Shown piece after piece: positions 16,598-24,605 of a stretch of 37,887 nucleotides of DNA. The first letter of the stretch is position 1, and every line of letters starts with the position of its first letter. A program made the translations under genes and the position numbers. This DNA comes from a virus: positions 1 to 37,887 of the IMG/VR virus record IMGVR_UViG_3300020220_000151, one strand, 5' to 3'. The notes under the pieces were generated by a model, which ran no database searches, was not told where the DNA came from, and worked only from the letters and a program-made list of their open reading frames with translations.

Positions 16598-17161
16598 ATG
16601 GACGGTTATGGCGATGCTAAAAGCCTTATATTTATGGGCCTCGATTTATCTTTAACTTCTACTGGGGTTAGTGTCGGCGGCAAAACGTTTTCAATTAAAT
16701 CAAAACTTAGGGGCATACAAAGATTAGTTGAAATATCGGAACAGGTTATTGAGTCCGCAAAAAAGACGAATCCGGCGATAGTAATTCTTGAGGGCTACTC
16801 TTATGGTTCAAAATTTTCGCGGGCTCACGCTTTGGGGGAATTGGGTGGGGCCGTAAAGGTTGGTCTCCATTTGGCTGGTTTTAGGATTGTCGAGGTGCCA
16901 CCCAAATGTAGGGCTAAATTTGCCACCGGGAACGGTAATGCAAGCAAAAATGACGTTATGGCTTTTATGGCCTTAAATTTCCCTGGGTTGTTTGCAAAAA
17001 CCTGTGGCGATGACGAATATGATGCATGGGTGCTTGAGCAAATGGGGTATGCCCAAATAGGCGAGTGTTCGTTTCGGTGGTCAAATAGTCAATTGCTTGG
17101 CCTAAAAAGAGTAGATTGGTCACCACTATATGAAGCCCTAGGGGGGAAAATTGATGGGTAG
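16598..17161 (+). CDS. RuvC-like Holliday junction resolvase
   Basis: RNase H-fold resolvase of the RuvC type, which cuts four-way junctions so that replicating DNA can be packaged. Acidic residues are in place: GLDLSLTSTG (D16), VILEGYSYG (E65) and GDDEYDAWVL (D138, D139, D142). Basic loop residues (KCRAKF, near 104-108) fit DNA contact. At 187 residues the length is normal for RuvC. ATG 16598 is used; an internal ATG at 16634 just before GLDLS is possible, and neither has a clear ribosome site. It overlaps the next gene slightly. Confidence 0.9.
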   Translation: MDGYGDAKSLIFMGLDLSLTSTGVSVGGKTFSIKSKLRGIQRLVEISEQVIESAKKTNPAIVILEGYSYGSKFSRAHALGELGGAVKVGLHLAGFRIVEVPPKCRAKFATGNGNASKNDVMAFMALNFPGLFAKTCGDDEYDAWVLEQMGYAQIGECSFRWSNSQLLGLKRVDWSPLYEALGGKIDG

Positions 17162-17492
17162 GTCAAAACCGATAAGCCAAGTTGAAATCGAGCAAGAATT
17201 GTTGCGAATGATGGACATGTTGGAACAAGAAACCGAGGCATTTGAAAAACTTGCAGAAGATTCTGCAAAGAAAGAAGCGCTATTTAAAGCAAATTGGGCC
17301 AAAGAATATCTTTCTGCAAAAGGCTCAATCAAAGAACGTGAGGCTTGGGCTGATTACAAAATGGCTGATTTAAATTATGATTACAAAATTTCAGAGGCTT
17401 TGGTAAAATCGAAGCGAGAAAAATTATTATCCCTTCGAACATCAATGGATTCTTTGCGAACCCTTAATGCAAACGTCAGGGTACAGGTGTGA
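17154..17492 (+). CDS. Coiled-coil hypothetical protein
   Basis: A 112-residue, Lys/Glu-rich helical protein (QELLRMMDMLEQETEAFEKLAE, then SKREKLLSLRTSMDSLRTL), probably a coiled coil. I prefer ATG 17154 over the in-frame TTG at 17151 because a GGGGGG run lies just upstream. It overlaps the resolvase stop and the next gene's GTG, so it belongs to the same translational chain. I do not recognise the family. Similar small helical proteins accompany RuvC and ParB-like genes in environmental phages, but this is only an impression. Confidence 0.75.
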   Translation: MGRSKPISQVEIEQELLRMMDMLEQETEAFEKLAEDSAKKEALFKANWAKEYLSAKGSIKEREAWADYKMADLNYDYKISEALVKSKREKLLSLRTSMDSLRTLNANVRVQV

Positions 17493-18283
17493 ACAACATT
17501 CACTCTTCCCTAAAATCTATGGCTTTTCCGCTTAGTCAACTTACGTACCTTGAAAACAACCCGAGAAAAGGAAACGTTGAAGCAATAATCGCATCATATG
17601 CGGAATTTGGGCAAATAAAACCAATAGTGGCGAAATTGAACGAGGACGGAAGCGCAACGATAATTGCCGGCAACCATCAAGTTATGGCGGCAAAGCAACT
17701 TGGCTGGGATGAAATAGCCGTTGTATTTTTAGACGCTGACGATAAACGTGCAATTGCTTTTGCGCTTGCCGATAATCGCACCATGGAGTTGGGGTACACC
17801 GATAGCGACATGTTGCAAAAACTTCTCACTGAAGTTTCCACAGATTACGGCGAACTTTGGGCCGGCTTGGGTTGGGATGAATTTGAAATAGCAGCCATGG
17901 ATGAGCGCGCGATAATTAAGGCGCACGACGAACTGACGCAATCAAAATACATTCCTCCAGTTATTGTGACCGACATGGAAGACGAACAAAGCGAAATAGA
18001 TAAGCAAATTTTATCTTTGGGCCAAACCGACAATGATGGCGAAAATAAATTGATAGCCCCCAAAGATATAAGTCATAATGAGGTTGCCATACGTGGTTCG
18101 GGTGTTGCCATTCCCGGGTCTCAGCCACAAGCAATAGTGTCCGTTCAACTGGTTTTTGATTCGCCAGAACAGCAACGTCGTTGGTACGACTTTGTTCGAT
18201 GGTTGCGGAATGACCCCGGAATTGATGGCGCCACAACCGCCGAGCGATTAATAAATTTTATTGACTCATATACAAACGCATGA
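17489..18283 (+). CDS. ParB/sulfiredoxin-like nucleotide-binding protein (first of two)
   Basis: The N-terminal ~100 residues match the ParB/Srx fold (ParBc, PF02195 type): PLSQLTYLENNPRKGN (NPR at 24-26), a helix YAEFGQIKPIVAKL, then IIAGNHQVMAAKQLGWDEIAVVFL (61-80). The canonical G-E-H-R pocket is replaced by GNHQ, so the catalytic or CTP-binding chemistry may differ. There is no clear helix-turn-helix of plasmid ParB, so partitioning is unlikely. The remaining ~160 residues end in a region (SPEQQRRWYDFVRWLRNDP) that looks like a protein-interaction domain. It starts at GTG 17489 overlapping the previous stop, and its stop overlaps the PAPS-reductase-like start. Phage ParB-like proteins often act as nucleases, regulators or modification cofactors; which applies here is open. 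Confidence 0.85.
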   Translation: MNNIHSSLKSMAFPLSQLTYLENNPRKGNVEAIIASYAEFGQIKPIVAKLNEDGSATIIAGNHQVMAAKQLGWDEIAVVFLDADDKRAIAFALADNRTMELGYTDSDMLQKLLTEVSTDYGELWAGLGWDEFEIAAMDERAIIKAHDELTQSKYIPPVIVTDMEDEQSEIDKQILSLGQTDNDGENKLIAPKDISHNEVAIRGSGVAIPGSQPQAIVSVQLVFDSPEQQRRWYDFVRWLRNDPGIDGATTAERLINFIDSYTNA

Positions 18284-19428
18284 CCAGGCAGCGTCTATTT
18301 TTGGATATTAATTGTGTCGACGCAGCCCGACAACGGATTCGCCATGTTTATGACACCTTTGATACGGTTTGTGTTCAGTTTTCTGGCGGCAAAGATTCGA
18401 CCGCCGTATTGCTTTTGGCAAAAGAACTACACGAAGAACGCGGGTTGGGTCCGGTTCGAACCATTTTCAGAGACGAAGAAATGGTGAGTCCGCTCGTAAT
18501 TAATTATGTCAATTACGTCCGGCAGTTGCCCTGGGTTGAAATGGAATGGTATTGCATGCCCCAGGGTTCGGAAGTTTGGGTCCTTGGTAAGCGTGAATCA
18601 ATTATTATGTGGAGCGAAATAAGAAGAAAAGAAGGACGTCTTTGTCGTGAAATACCGCCTTGGGCAATAACTGCCGAACATTTTGGATTGCCGCCAGGTA
18701 AACCACCACCGGAAATTGTTGACTATTACACAATGCAGGGCAAACAGGGAAATACTGCATTTATAACCGGCGTGCGGGCATCGGAATCGATGCTTCGTTA
18801 TAGGTCTTTGGTGCAAAAATTGCATGAAAATTATATTGTCACTCCATATAAGTCAAAAAAGGGAATTCCCTTAAAGTTTGCAAAAATAATTTACGATTGG
18901 CAAACTGCTGACGTATTTAAATACATTATTGAAGAACATAATTTTAAATATTGCGAATATTACGACCGCGCTGCCCTAACGGGCAGCAATACCAGGGTGG
19001 GCATTCCCCTGCATGGAATCGCAATTCGTAGAATTGGTGATGTCGTTAGGACCGAGCCGGAATTTTATGATGAATTAGTAAGGTGTTTTCCAGAAATTGA
19101 TGCTCAGCGTCTATATTGGGCGGTTTACGATTACGACAAATTAATTCGCCAATATGCCGATAAGGGTTTTGACGGCGCAAAAAAATTCATTAGGGATTTT
19201 ATGATGAACGAAACCAAGGCTTTGAGGGCAAAAGCGTTTGTTGCCGAATTTAGGCGCAAACATTTAATTGACCCGCGGTCCTACACGATTTATTCCCTTA
19301 TTTATCAAATGTTTATGGGCGCAATGGCTCATAGTGTTGCGGTGTCGCCGATAGGGCCAAAAACAAAATCCCATACGGTAAGGTCAATTTCTGAAATTGA
19401 TAGCATGGAGTTGAACGATGGAAATTAA
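18280..19428 (+). CDS. PAPS-reductase-like PP-loop ATP pyrophosphatase (IbrA-like)
   Basis: The N terminus has the PP-loop VCVQFSGGKDSTAVLLLA (SGGKDS at 35-40), which binds ATP and adenylates a substrate. Downstream, GNTAFITGVRASESMLRYRSL and TPYKSKKG follow the PAPS reductase family (PF01507) layout. At 382 residues it is longer than assimilatory CysH (about 240) and fits the IbrA/DUF3440-like group, in which the enzyme is paired with a ParB-like protein. The C-terminal 130 residues are an added helical domain. The gene overlaps ParB-like genes on both sides (4 and 11 bases), so the three are one unit. Sulfur or nucleotide modification, as for DndC, or a regulatory role as for IbrA/IbrB, are the main options. 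Confidence 0.88.
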   Translation: MTRQRLFLDINCVDAARQRIRHVYDTFDTVCVQFSGGKDSTAVLLLAKELHEERGLGPVRTIFRDEEMVSPLVINYVNYVRQLPWVEMEWYCMPQGSEVWVLGKRESIIMWSEIRRKEGRLCREIPPWAITAEHFGLPPGKPPPEIVDYYTMQGKQGNTAFITGVRASESMLRYRSLVQKLHENYIVTPYKSKKGIPLKFAKIIYDWQTADVFKYIIEEHNFKYCEYYDRAALTGSNTRVGIPLHGIAIRRIGDVVRTEPEFYDELVRCFPEIDAQRLYWAVYDYDKLIRQYADKGFDGAKKFIRDFMMNETKALRAKAFVAEFRRKHLIDPRSYTIYSLIYQMFMGAMAHSVAVSPIGPKTKSHTVRSISEIDSMELNDGN

Positions 19429-19960
19429 ATACATTCCAATTGAAGATTTAAAAATTGGAGATTGGCATGCAAATTATATTCTTAAACCTGAATTAAAAGT
19501 TCTTGCCTCTTCTATTGGTAATTTGGGTTTTGTTTCCCCATTAATAGTAATGAAGCGTGACAATTCAATTATCGATGGATATTACCGTTGGATGATTGTT
19601 AAAGAAAACAAAGAATTGAGTAAAAAACATCCAACGATTCCATGCGTTATCGTCGATTGCGATTCGCTTGAAGCGAGCATGTTGCATCTTCGAATCAATA
19701 GGTCTAGGGGTCAATTGGTCGCACACTTAGTTTCTGGGGTAATAAAAAAATTAGTCAGAAGCAAAAAATATAATGAAAAAGATTTGCAACAACTATTGTC
19801 AATGTCCGATGATGAACTCGACGTTCTTCTTGACGGAACAATAATTAAACGAATCAAAATTTCTGAACATAAATATTCACGTGCCTGGGTTCCAATCGAA
19901 GCCCCCAAAAACGCTTTGGAAAACTTTGTTCCCGAGAAACCGCCGAATGCTGATAGGTAA
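19418..19960 (+). CDS. ParB-like protein, second copy (IbrB-like)
   Basis: A 180-residue ParB/Srx-fold protein: IPIEDLKIGDWHANY, LASSIGNLGFVSPLIVM, then IIDGYYRWMIV (DGYYRW at 53-58), which corresponds to the DG-(F/Y)-HRW pocket of IbrB-like proteins, and MLHLRINRSRGQLV. A short helical region (EKDLQQLLSMSDDELDVLL) follows. It differs strongly from the upstream ParB-like protein, so it is not a recent duplication. Start ATG 19418 lies inside the PAPS-reductase-like gene, implying coupled translation. It is the last gene of the triad; a hairpin and the start of a separate small gene follow. Confidence 0.85.
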   Translation: MEIKYIPIEDLKIGDWHANYILKPELKVLASSIGNLGFVSPLIVMKRDNSIIDGYYRWMIVKENKELSKKHPTIPCVIVDCDSLEASMLHLRINRSRGQLVAHLVSGVIKKLVRSKKYNEKDLQQLLSMSDDELDVLLDGTIIKRIKISEHKYSRAWVPIEAPKNALENFVPEKPPNADR

Positions 19961-19993
19961 ATTAATTTGGCTTGACTAATGCTAATATTTTAA

Positions 19994-20022
19994 GTGTCGC
20001 ATCCCGATATATTTTGCGACAC
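19994..20022. other. Perfect 8-bp hairpin after the ParB/PAPS triad
   Basis: GTGTCGCA (19994-20001) pairs with TGCGACAC (20015-20022) over a 13-base AT-rich loop, between the second ParB-like stop and the 44-residue gene. No T-run follows on the plus strand. It may end the recombination/modification transcript, shield the 5' end of the structural transcript, or be an operator-type palindrome. Confidence 0.45.
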
Positions 20023-20044
20023 CCATTGACGTTTGGAGTTCAAA

Positions 20045-20179
20045 ATGCCCAATGTTGAAATTGGAGGCGGCGAAGGCGGTGCGGCAGGCAGAATACGGCG
20101 CGCTGCATCACGTGCGGTTGAGGCTGCGCAAAGGATTGGTCGCGGACTTATCGACCGATTTAGGGGCCGTCGTCGCTAA
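20045..20179 (+). CDS. Arg-rich 44-residue peptide
   Basis: ATG 20045 has GGAG at 20035-20038 (6-base spacer) and opens 44 codons to TAA 20177-20179. The peptide begins MPNVEIGGGEGGAAG and then becomes a strongly basic helix (RIRRAASRAVEAAQR, GRGLIDRFRGRRR), suited to nucleic-acid binding or to a short membrane-active helix. It lies in the 248-base gap between the ParB-like gene and the neck gene. I do not recognise it. The ribosome site, low stop frequency and amphipathic Arg spacing support expression; the function is unknown. Confidence 0.6.
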   Translation: MPNVEIGGGEGGAAGRIRRAASRAVEAAQRIGRGLIDRFRGRRR

Positions 20180-20208
20180 ATCGCAATCGAACTTGAGAGG
20201 TTAGTAAA

Positions 20209-21081
20209 ATGTTAGTAACACTGGCCAACCTCACCACATATATGGATATCAGCCTATCCCTGCGTCAGCAAGATGCTGCAGAAATAATTCTTCAGGGCCT
20301 GCAGAGCGAGATGGAAACATATCTTGGCAGACCGGTAGAAATCACTGACTTTACAGAAGAAGCCCATATTTTGGAATCAAACCATGTCAATGTACCAATG
20401 GGTTCATATTTTTACAATCAGGGCCTAGGTTTGGGCGATTCTGACCCAAATGGAATTATTACCTACGCTGCACCGCCAAGCACGATTTATCTAAGAAATA
20501 CGCCCATTGTCTCGGTTTCAAAAGTCGAGATGGATGGCCCAACACTGCACAACAAAATTCTTGGCGAGGCACAGAAGAGGACCGCAACAATAACCGGTGC
20601 CACGGTTGCTTCTGGAACCGCGACCTATACGGCAGCAAATCATGGCTTCACCCTGGGACAAACGGTAACGATAACTGGAGTCACGCCTATCGCGTACAAC
20701 ATCAATGCCAAAATAATCACCGCCGTAACAACAAACACCTTTGCAATTGCGAATTCGGGTGTAACTGGAAACTATGTGTCGGGTGGAAGCGCCACCGCGA
20801 ATGGAAGCGACTACACCGTTAGAAGATATGGTCTGGATATTTATGCCGGATTTGCCAACGACATTATTAAGGTCACATATCGAGGCGGACTTGATGGCGA
20901 CAACATCAAGATGTTTAAACTTATGATTTTGCGGGCTGCGACACGCGAAATGCAAAACATGCACGACGATGTAGTGGGCGTAAAGGACTTGAATCCTCGT
21001 GGCGTGTCAACCATGGAAACAGGTTTTCTTGAAAGCGAATTAAATCAACTCAAGAATTATTCTCGACGCAGGATTAGTTAA
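20209..21081 (+). CDS. Head-tail connector (neck) protein with an inserted beta domain
   Basis: The flanks (1-120 and 200-290) read as a head-tail adaptor of the gp6/gp15 kind: N-terminal helix DAAEIILQGLQSEMETYLGRPVEI, beta strands around a membrane-free core, and C-terminal helices KLMILRAATREMQNMHDD. Between residues ~125 and 198 a Thr/Ala/Gly-rich beta module is inserted (ANHGFTLG, TNTFAI, GNYVSGG). The same kind of module is found in the J-like baseplate protein of this window. A good site (GAGAGG) precedes ATG 20209. It is the first gene of the neck/tail module, directly before the virion morphogenesis protein, which supports the connector role. Family assignment is by layout. Confidence 0.75.
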   Translation: MLVTLANLTTYMDISLSLRQQDAAEIILQGLQSEMETYLGRPVEITDFTEEAHILESNHVNVPMGSYFYNQGLGLGDSDPNGIITYAAPPSTIYLRNTPIVSVSKVEMDGPTLHNKILGEAQKRTATITGATVASGTATYTAANHGFTLGQTVTITGVTPIAYNINAKIITAVTTNTFAIANSGVTGNYVSGGSATANGSDYTVRRYGLDIYAGFANDIIKVTYRGGLDGDNIKMFKLMILRAATREMQNMHDDVVGVKDLNPRGVSTMETGFLESELNQLKNYSRRRIS

Positions 21082-21082
21082 A

Positions 21083-21550
21083 ATGGGTTCCGAATTAGAC
21101 GTCAAAATTAAGATTAAAGTAAGAAATCTTGACAATGTTAAAGATAATTTAAAAAATATTAAAAGACGGATGAAGGACTTACGGCCTGTTTGGCCGAGGG
21201 CACACGCAAGCCTTAAAGATTACATGATAGAAAACTTTACGGCGCAGGGCTTACCATCGGGTGGGTGGAGGCCATTAGACGCAGAGTATGGTGCTTGGAA
21301 AATGAGACATTATCCTGGGGCGCCGATTCTTGTGAAGGGTGGCGGATTGTTTGCAAAAATATTGCAAGGTCCAGATTTGGATGGTAGGCCGTCGGGTGCA
21401 AGTTTTGTATTTAGTGGAGAAGTTGCCAAGTTTCATCAATACGGAACAACAAAAATGCCGGCAAGAAAAATTTTGTTTTCACCCGAAGTTTGGGAAAAAC
21501 AAGTTGCCCAGATGATTGAAGAATATATTGTTGATGGCAAGGTTGGATAA
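21083..21550 (+). CDS. Tail completion / virion morphogenesis protein (Mu gpG-like)
   Basis: A 155-residue protein with the layout of the phage virion morphogenesis family (PF05069): a charged N-terminal helix, WRPLDAEYGAWKMRHYPG, LVKGGGLFAKI, and the hallmark end VAKFHQYGTTKMPARKILFSPEVWE. Members act at the neck or tail end to allow head-tail joining. The gene begins one base after the connector stop and lies in the expected neck position. Length is normal. Confidence 0.85.
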   Translation: MGSELDVKIKIKVRNLDNVKDNLKNIKRRMKDLRPVWPRAHASLKDYMIENFTAQGLPSGGWRPLDAEYGAWKMRHYPGAPILVKGGGLFAKILQGPDLDGRPSGASFVFSGEVAKFHQYGTTKMPARKILFSPEVWEKQVAQMIEEYIVDGKVG

Positions 21551-21558
21551 TTTTTTTT

Positions 21559-22197
21559 ATGGAAATAGGCCATTTGATGCATGGGGCGCATTTTGCGAAA
21601 AACTATGTTTCTACGTATTTGCAAACTGATTTACCAATCAGAATAAATCGATATCGAAATGGCTGGAATATTTCCAGCACCGAATTACCAACACCTGCTA
21701 AATTTTTTTCCCATGAACCGCTTGCGCTTGATATGTGGCCGACAATTATCACCGTTGTCATTTCAACTACCGGATTTGAAAGAATGGGCTTTGATGGCCC
21801 CAATCCCCTTTATCGAGTCAATTACGCGATGCGCACATATGTTTGGTGCAGGGCAGTTGGACCCGAAGAAGCCACCATTGCTCGAGACCGTTTAACGTCG
21901 GTCGTGCGGTCGGCATTGCTTGACTATCCGTGCTTACAGGCGGTTGACCCGCGCCAATCTTTTCAGGTAATGATAGACGAGAATTCTATGCGCGAAGAAT
22001 TTTCAGAAATCACCCTTTTGAAAGGCGACAGGGTTTTGTGTGGTGGTTATGTCGGCTACACCCTCGGAATCAATGAAGTTGTTACCCGTCAAGACATTGG
22101 AGCAATTTCTGAAATTGAATTCGCAATTTCGCAGCAGGGCATTACGGACCAAAATCTTTCTGCAAGCACATGGACAAACACCTATTCCGTTGAGTAG
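21559..22197 (+). CDS. Tail terminator / neck protein, probable
   Basis: A 212-residue soluble alpha/beta protein between the gpG-like gene and the sheath, the usual place of a tail terminator. It has alternating strands and helices (WPTIITVVISTTGF, YRVNYAMRTYVWCRAVGPEEATIARDRL, VLCGGYVGYTLGINEV), which fits terminator proteins that cap the tube, but I cannot name a family. The ribosome site is weak (T-run before the ATG). The long C-terminal tail (after about residue 180) is unusual. Confidence 0.72.
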   Translation: MEIGHLMHGAHFAKNYVSTYLQTDLPIRINRYRNGWNISSTELPTPAKFFSHEPLALDMWPTIITVVISTTGFERMGFDGPNPLYRVNYAMRTYVWCRAVGPEEATIARDRLTSVVRSALLDYPCLQAVDPRQSFQVMIDENSMREEFSEITLLKGDRVLCGGYVGYTLGINEVVTRQDIGAISEIEFAISQQGITDQNLSASTWTNTYSVE

Positions 22198-22240
22198 TTG
22201 TTTATGAAGTACAATTTATATCAAATTCCCAGGGAGTGAC

Positions 22241-22552
22241 ATGACTCGTTTATTCAAAAAAATTTACAACAACGATTTTTCCTCGATTGAGGGTCCAGCG
22301 CTTATTATCAAGAACCTAACTTTGGGCCATTTCGAGGTTGATGAGGCCGGACGCAGTCTTGAAAGTTTGGGTACTGCTGCTGTCGACTTGGATAGCAAAA
22401 TTTGTTTAGCCGGAATTCAGGCTGGTCAATTGGAAAAAATTAAAGAAATTTCGACCAAAAATTCAAAACCTAAAACCAAGAGCGTTTTTACTTCCGACGA
22501 GGAAGTAATCTCGACAGTTGCATCACCGGAACCGAAAGATTCTGTACAATAG
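22241..22552 (+). CDS. Small structural-module hypothetical protein
   Basis: A 103-residue protein with GGGAG 5 bases before ATG 22241. The N-terminal part (SSIEGPALIIKNLTLGHFEVDEAGRS) looks like a small beta fold; the C terminus is a Lys/Ser/Glu-rich disordered tail. It sits directly upstream of the sheath gene, where phages often encode small tail-associated proteins. Not recognised further. Confidence 0.72.
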   Translation: MTRLFKKIYNNDFSSIEGPALIIKNLTLGHFEVDEAGRSLESLGTAAVDLDSKICLAGIQAGQLEKIKEISTKNSKPKTKSVFTSDEEVISTVASPEPKDSVQ

Positions 22553-22594
22553 AACAACTAAGCAAGAAGATTTCTTAATAGTAAGGATGGTGTC

Positions 22595-24058
22595 ATGCCA
22601 GGCGTAAGTATACAAACAGGGGTCAGGGTCGGACCAAATGCGGCGACTTCGGTCGAGACGTCTCAGATTTTTATTGTCGGCAAGACAGAGCGTGGGCCAA
22701 TCAGCACCGCCAAACTGGTAACCAGCCTTGAAGAATACAAGGCAATTTATGGCGGGTATGTCTCTTATTCGTTTACCCAGCCGGTCATTGAATCTTTCTT
22801 TGAAGAGGGCGGCACAAGGGCCTGGATTTGCCGAGTATGTGGTGCTTCCCCAACAACTGGAACGCTTGCATTGCTTGGCGCTGCCTCTGCTGCATCTTTT
22901 TCCGTAACTGCCAATGGACCTGGCGCTTGGAGTTCCGGAATTAAGGTTCAAATAATCAATCCCGGCACCGGTGGTGGCGACTTTATCGTCAAAATTTTTG
23001 ACAATGATGTGCTGAAGTTTTCAACCGGCAACTGCACGACGGTTCTTCAGGCGGTTGGACGCATAAATTCCAGTCCTGTCGCTTCCAAAATTGTCACTGC
23101 TGCGGCCACGGGAACAGCGTTGCCAGTGAACCTTGCAGCAACCGCTCTTTCGGCGGGCGATGACAATGAAGAAGTGGTGGCCAATGCCGACTATGTAAGT
23201 AACTTGACAAACTTCCTTGAATCGTATGGCACCGGAGTTGTTATGTGTGCAGAGACCGAAAACACAACGGTCCAAACTGGACTTGCAACCCATGCAAATG
23301 CATTTAATAGACTTGCTTTCATTAATTCATCGGTTTCCGATAGCACGGCCAATGCACAGGCAGACGGTTATGCGCTTGCTGCGGCAGGTTCAAACACTGA
23401 ACACGTTGCTTATTTTTACCCGTGGGTTTACGTACCAACCTCGGTGCCTGGCGTCAACCGCGCCATCCCACCGGTGGGCTACGCCGCCGGAAAACGCGCA
23501 GTTGCCCACGCACAGATTGGGGCTCACAAACCTGGCGCCGGCTTGATTTCAATTGCACAATTCGTCAATGGCGTAGTGGCTGATGTCGATAAAGCAACTG
23601 GTGACGCTCTTGATGAGGCCTATGTAAACGCGATTCGTATAATCAACAACACAATTCGAATTTATGGCGCGCGCTCGTGTTCTTCAGACACGGGCAACTT
23701 CCGCTATATCACGGCGCAAGACGTTGTCAACCAGGTCGTGGTCGAGGCAAATCGTTCGCTTGAAGACTTGCTGTTCAGTGTAATTGACGGCCGCAACACC
23801 GTGTTTGCTGCCGTCGAGGCCAAACTGTTCGGGATTCTCGAGCCGCTCCGTTTAAATGGTGCGTTGTTCGAGGCCTTCGACAACAATGGCAAACGAATCG
23901 ACTTTGGTTACACAGTCAAGTGCGATGCCTCGCTCAATCCGACAAGTCAACTTGCAGATGGATTGATTAAGGCAAGAGTTGGTCTTCGCGTCTCGGGTGT
24001 AGGCGACAAAATTGAAGTTGAAATCATCAAGTCGAACCTAGTTAAGTCGGTTGTTTAA
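22595..24058 (+). CDS. Contractile tail sheath protein
   Basis: A 487-residue protein matching the phage sheath family (PF04984): N-terminal MPGVSIQTG, the VGKTERGP strand, LVTSLEEYKAIYGGY, the FFEEGGTRAWICRV motif, and the C-terminal half with GARSCSSDTGNFRYITAQD, LEPLRLNGALFEAF and KARVGLRVSGVGDKIEVEI. Sheath subunits wrap the tail tube and contract to drive it through the envelope. Length is typical. AAGGA precedes the ATG. This gene fixes the myovirus-type morphology. Confidence 0.95.
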   Translation: MPGVSIQTGVRVGPNAATSVETSQIFIVGKTERGPISTAKLVTSLEEYKAIYGGYVSYSFTQPVIESFFEEGGTRAWICRVCGASPTTGTLALLGAASAASFSVTANGPGAWSSGIKVQIINPGTGGGDFIVKIFDNDVLKFSTGNCTTVLQAVGRINSSPVASKIVTAAATGTALPVNLAATALSAGDDNEEVVANADYVSNLTNFLESYGTGVVMCAETENTTVQTGLATHANAFNRLAFINSSVSDSTANAQADGYALAAAGSNTEHVAYFYPWVYVPTSVPGVNRAIPPVGYAAGKRAVAHAQIGAHKPGAGLISIAQFVNGVVADVDKATGDALDEAYVNAIRIINNTIRIYGARSCSSDTGNFRYITAQDVVNQVVVEANRSLEDLLFSVIDGRNTVFAAVEAKLFGILEPLRLNGALFEAFDNNGKRIDFGYTVKCDASLNPTSQLADGLIKARVGLRVSGVGDKIEVEIIKSNLVKSVV

Positions 24059-24076
24059 TAAACGGAGGAATAAATT

Positions 24077-24550
24077 ATGGCTAAAGTATCACAAAGACAA
24101 GTTCTCGCAAATATTCGCCCACACAGTGGGCAGAGTTTGGCGGACTTGCCCAAGTTTGAAACTTTTTTGTTTGCCCAAGTAGCGGGCGGTGAAATCACCG
24201 CTGCTGTAGAAAAAATCTATGAGGGTGGAAAGTCATCTCCGACGGTTCTTTGCGCTCCGTTTGATATTGGTGACATTACTTTAACCGCCCACTATGACGA
24301 CGACAGGGTTCCTTCTGACCTCAATACTGGTCTGGCTGCAAAAGTAGCAAAGTTGCGCGAATATGTGGGCAAGGCCTATTACGACATCACGGTCGAAACT
24401 TATGACTGCGACCTTAAAAAGATGGGTCTGGATAGAGTCTATTCCAAGGCGTTGCTTGTTGGTCTGACTGAACCAGATGGCGACTCGTCTTCGGGCGCAC
24501 CATCAACCTTTGCCCTGACTTTCTCGATATCGACTGTCGCCAGCAAGTAA
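24077..24550 (+). CDS. Tail tube protein
   Basis: A 157-residue protein directly after the sheath behind a strong GGAGGA site. The layout (FETFLFAQVAGGEITAAVEKIYEGG, GDITLTAHYD, YDITVETYDCD, FALTFSIS) is a beta-rich tube fold of the contractile-tail type. The sheath-then-tube order is canonical for myoviruses. Length fits tube proteins (about 150). Confidence 0.9.
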   Translation: MAKVSQRQVLANIRPHSGQSLADLPKFETFLFAQVAGGEITAAVEKIYEGGKSSPTVLCAPFDIGDITLTAHYDDDRVPSDLNTGLAAKVAKLREYVGKAYYDITVETYDCDLKKMGLDRVYSKALLVGLTEPDGDSSSGAPSTFALTFSISTVASK

Positions 24551-24605
24551 ATTTTAATAATAATTTACACTTAATTGGCCTATATGGTGTGCTAGGTTGT
24601 GCGCC

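Noticed and set aside
17489-18283. Plasmid-type ParB partition protein
   Set aside because: No ParA gene, no helix-turn-helix and no parS-like repeats are seen; the PAPS-reductase-like partner points elsewhere.
20518-20964. 148-codon minus-strand frame
   Set aside because: Lies wholly inside the neck connector gene on the other strand, with no ribosome site or protein-like pattern.
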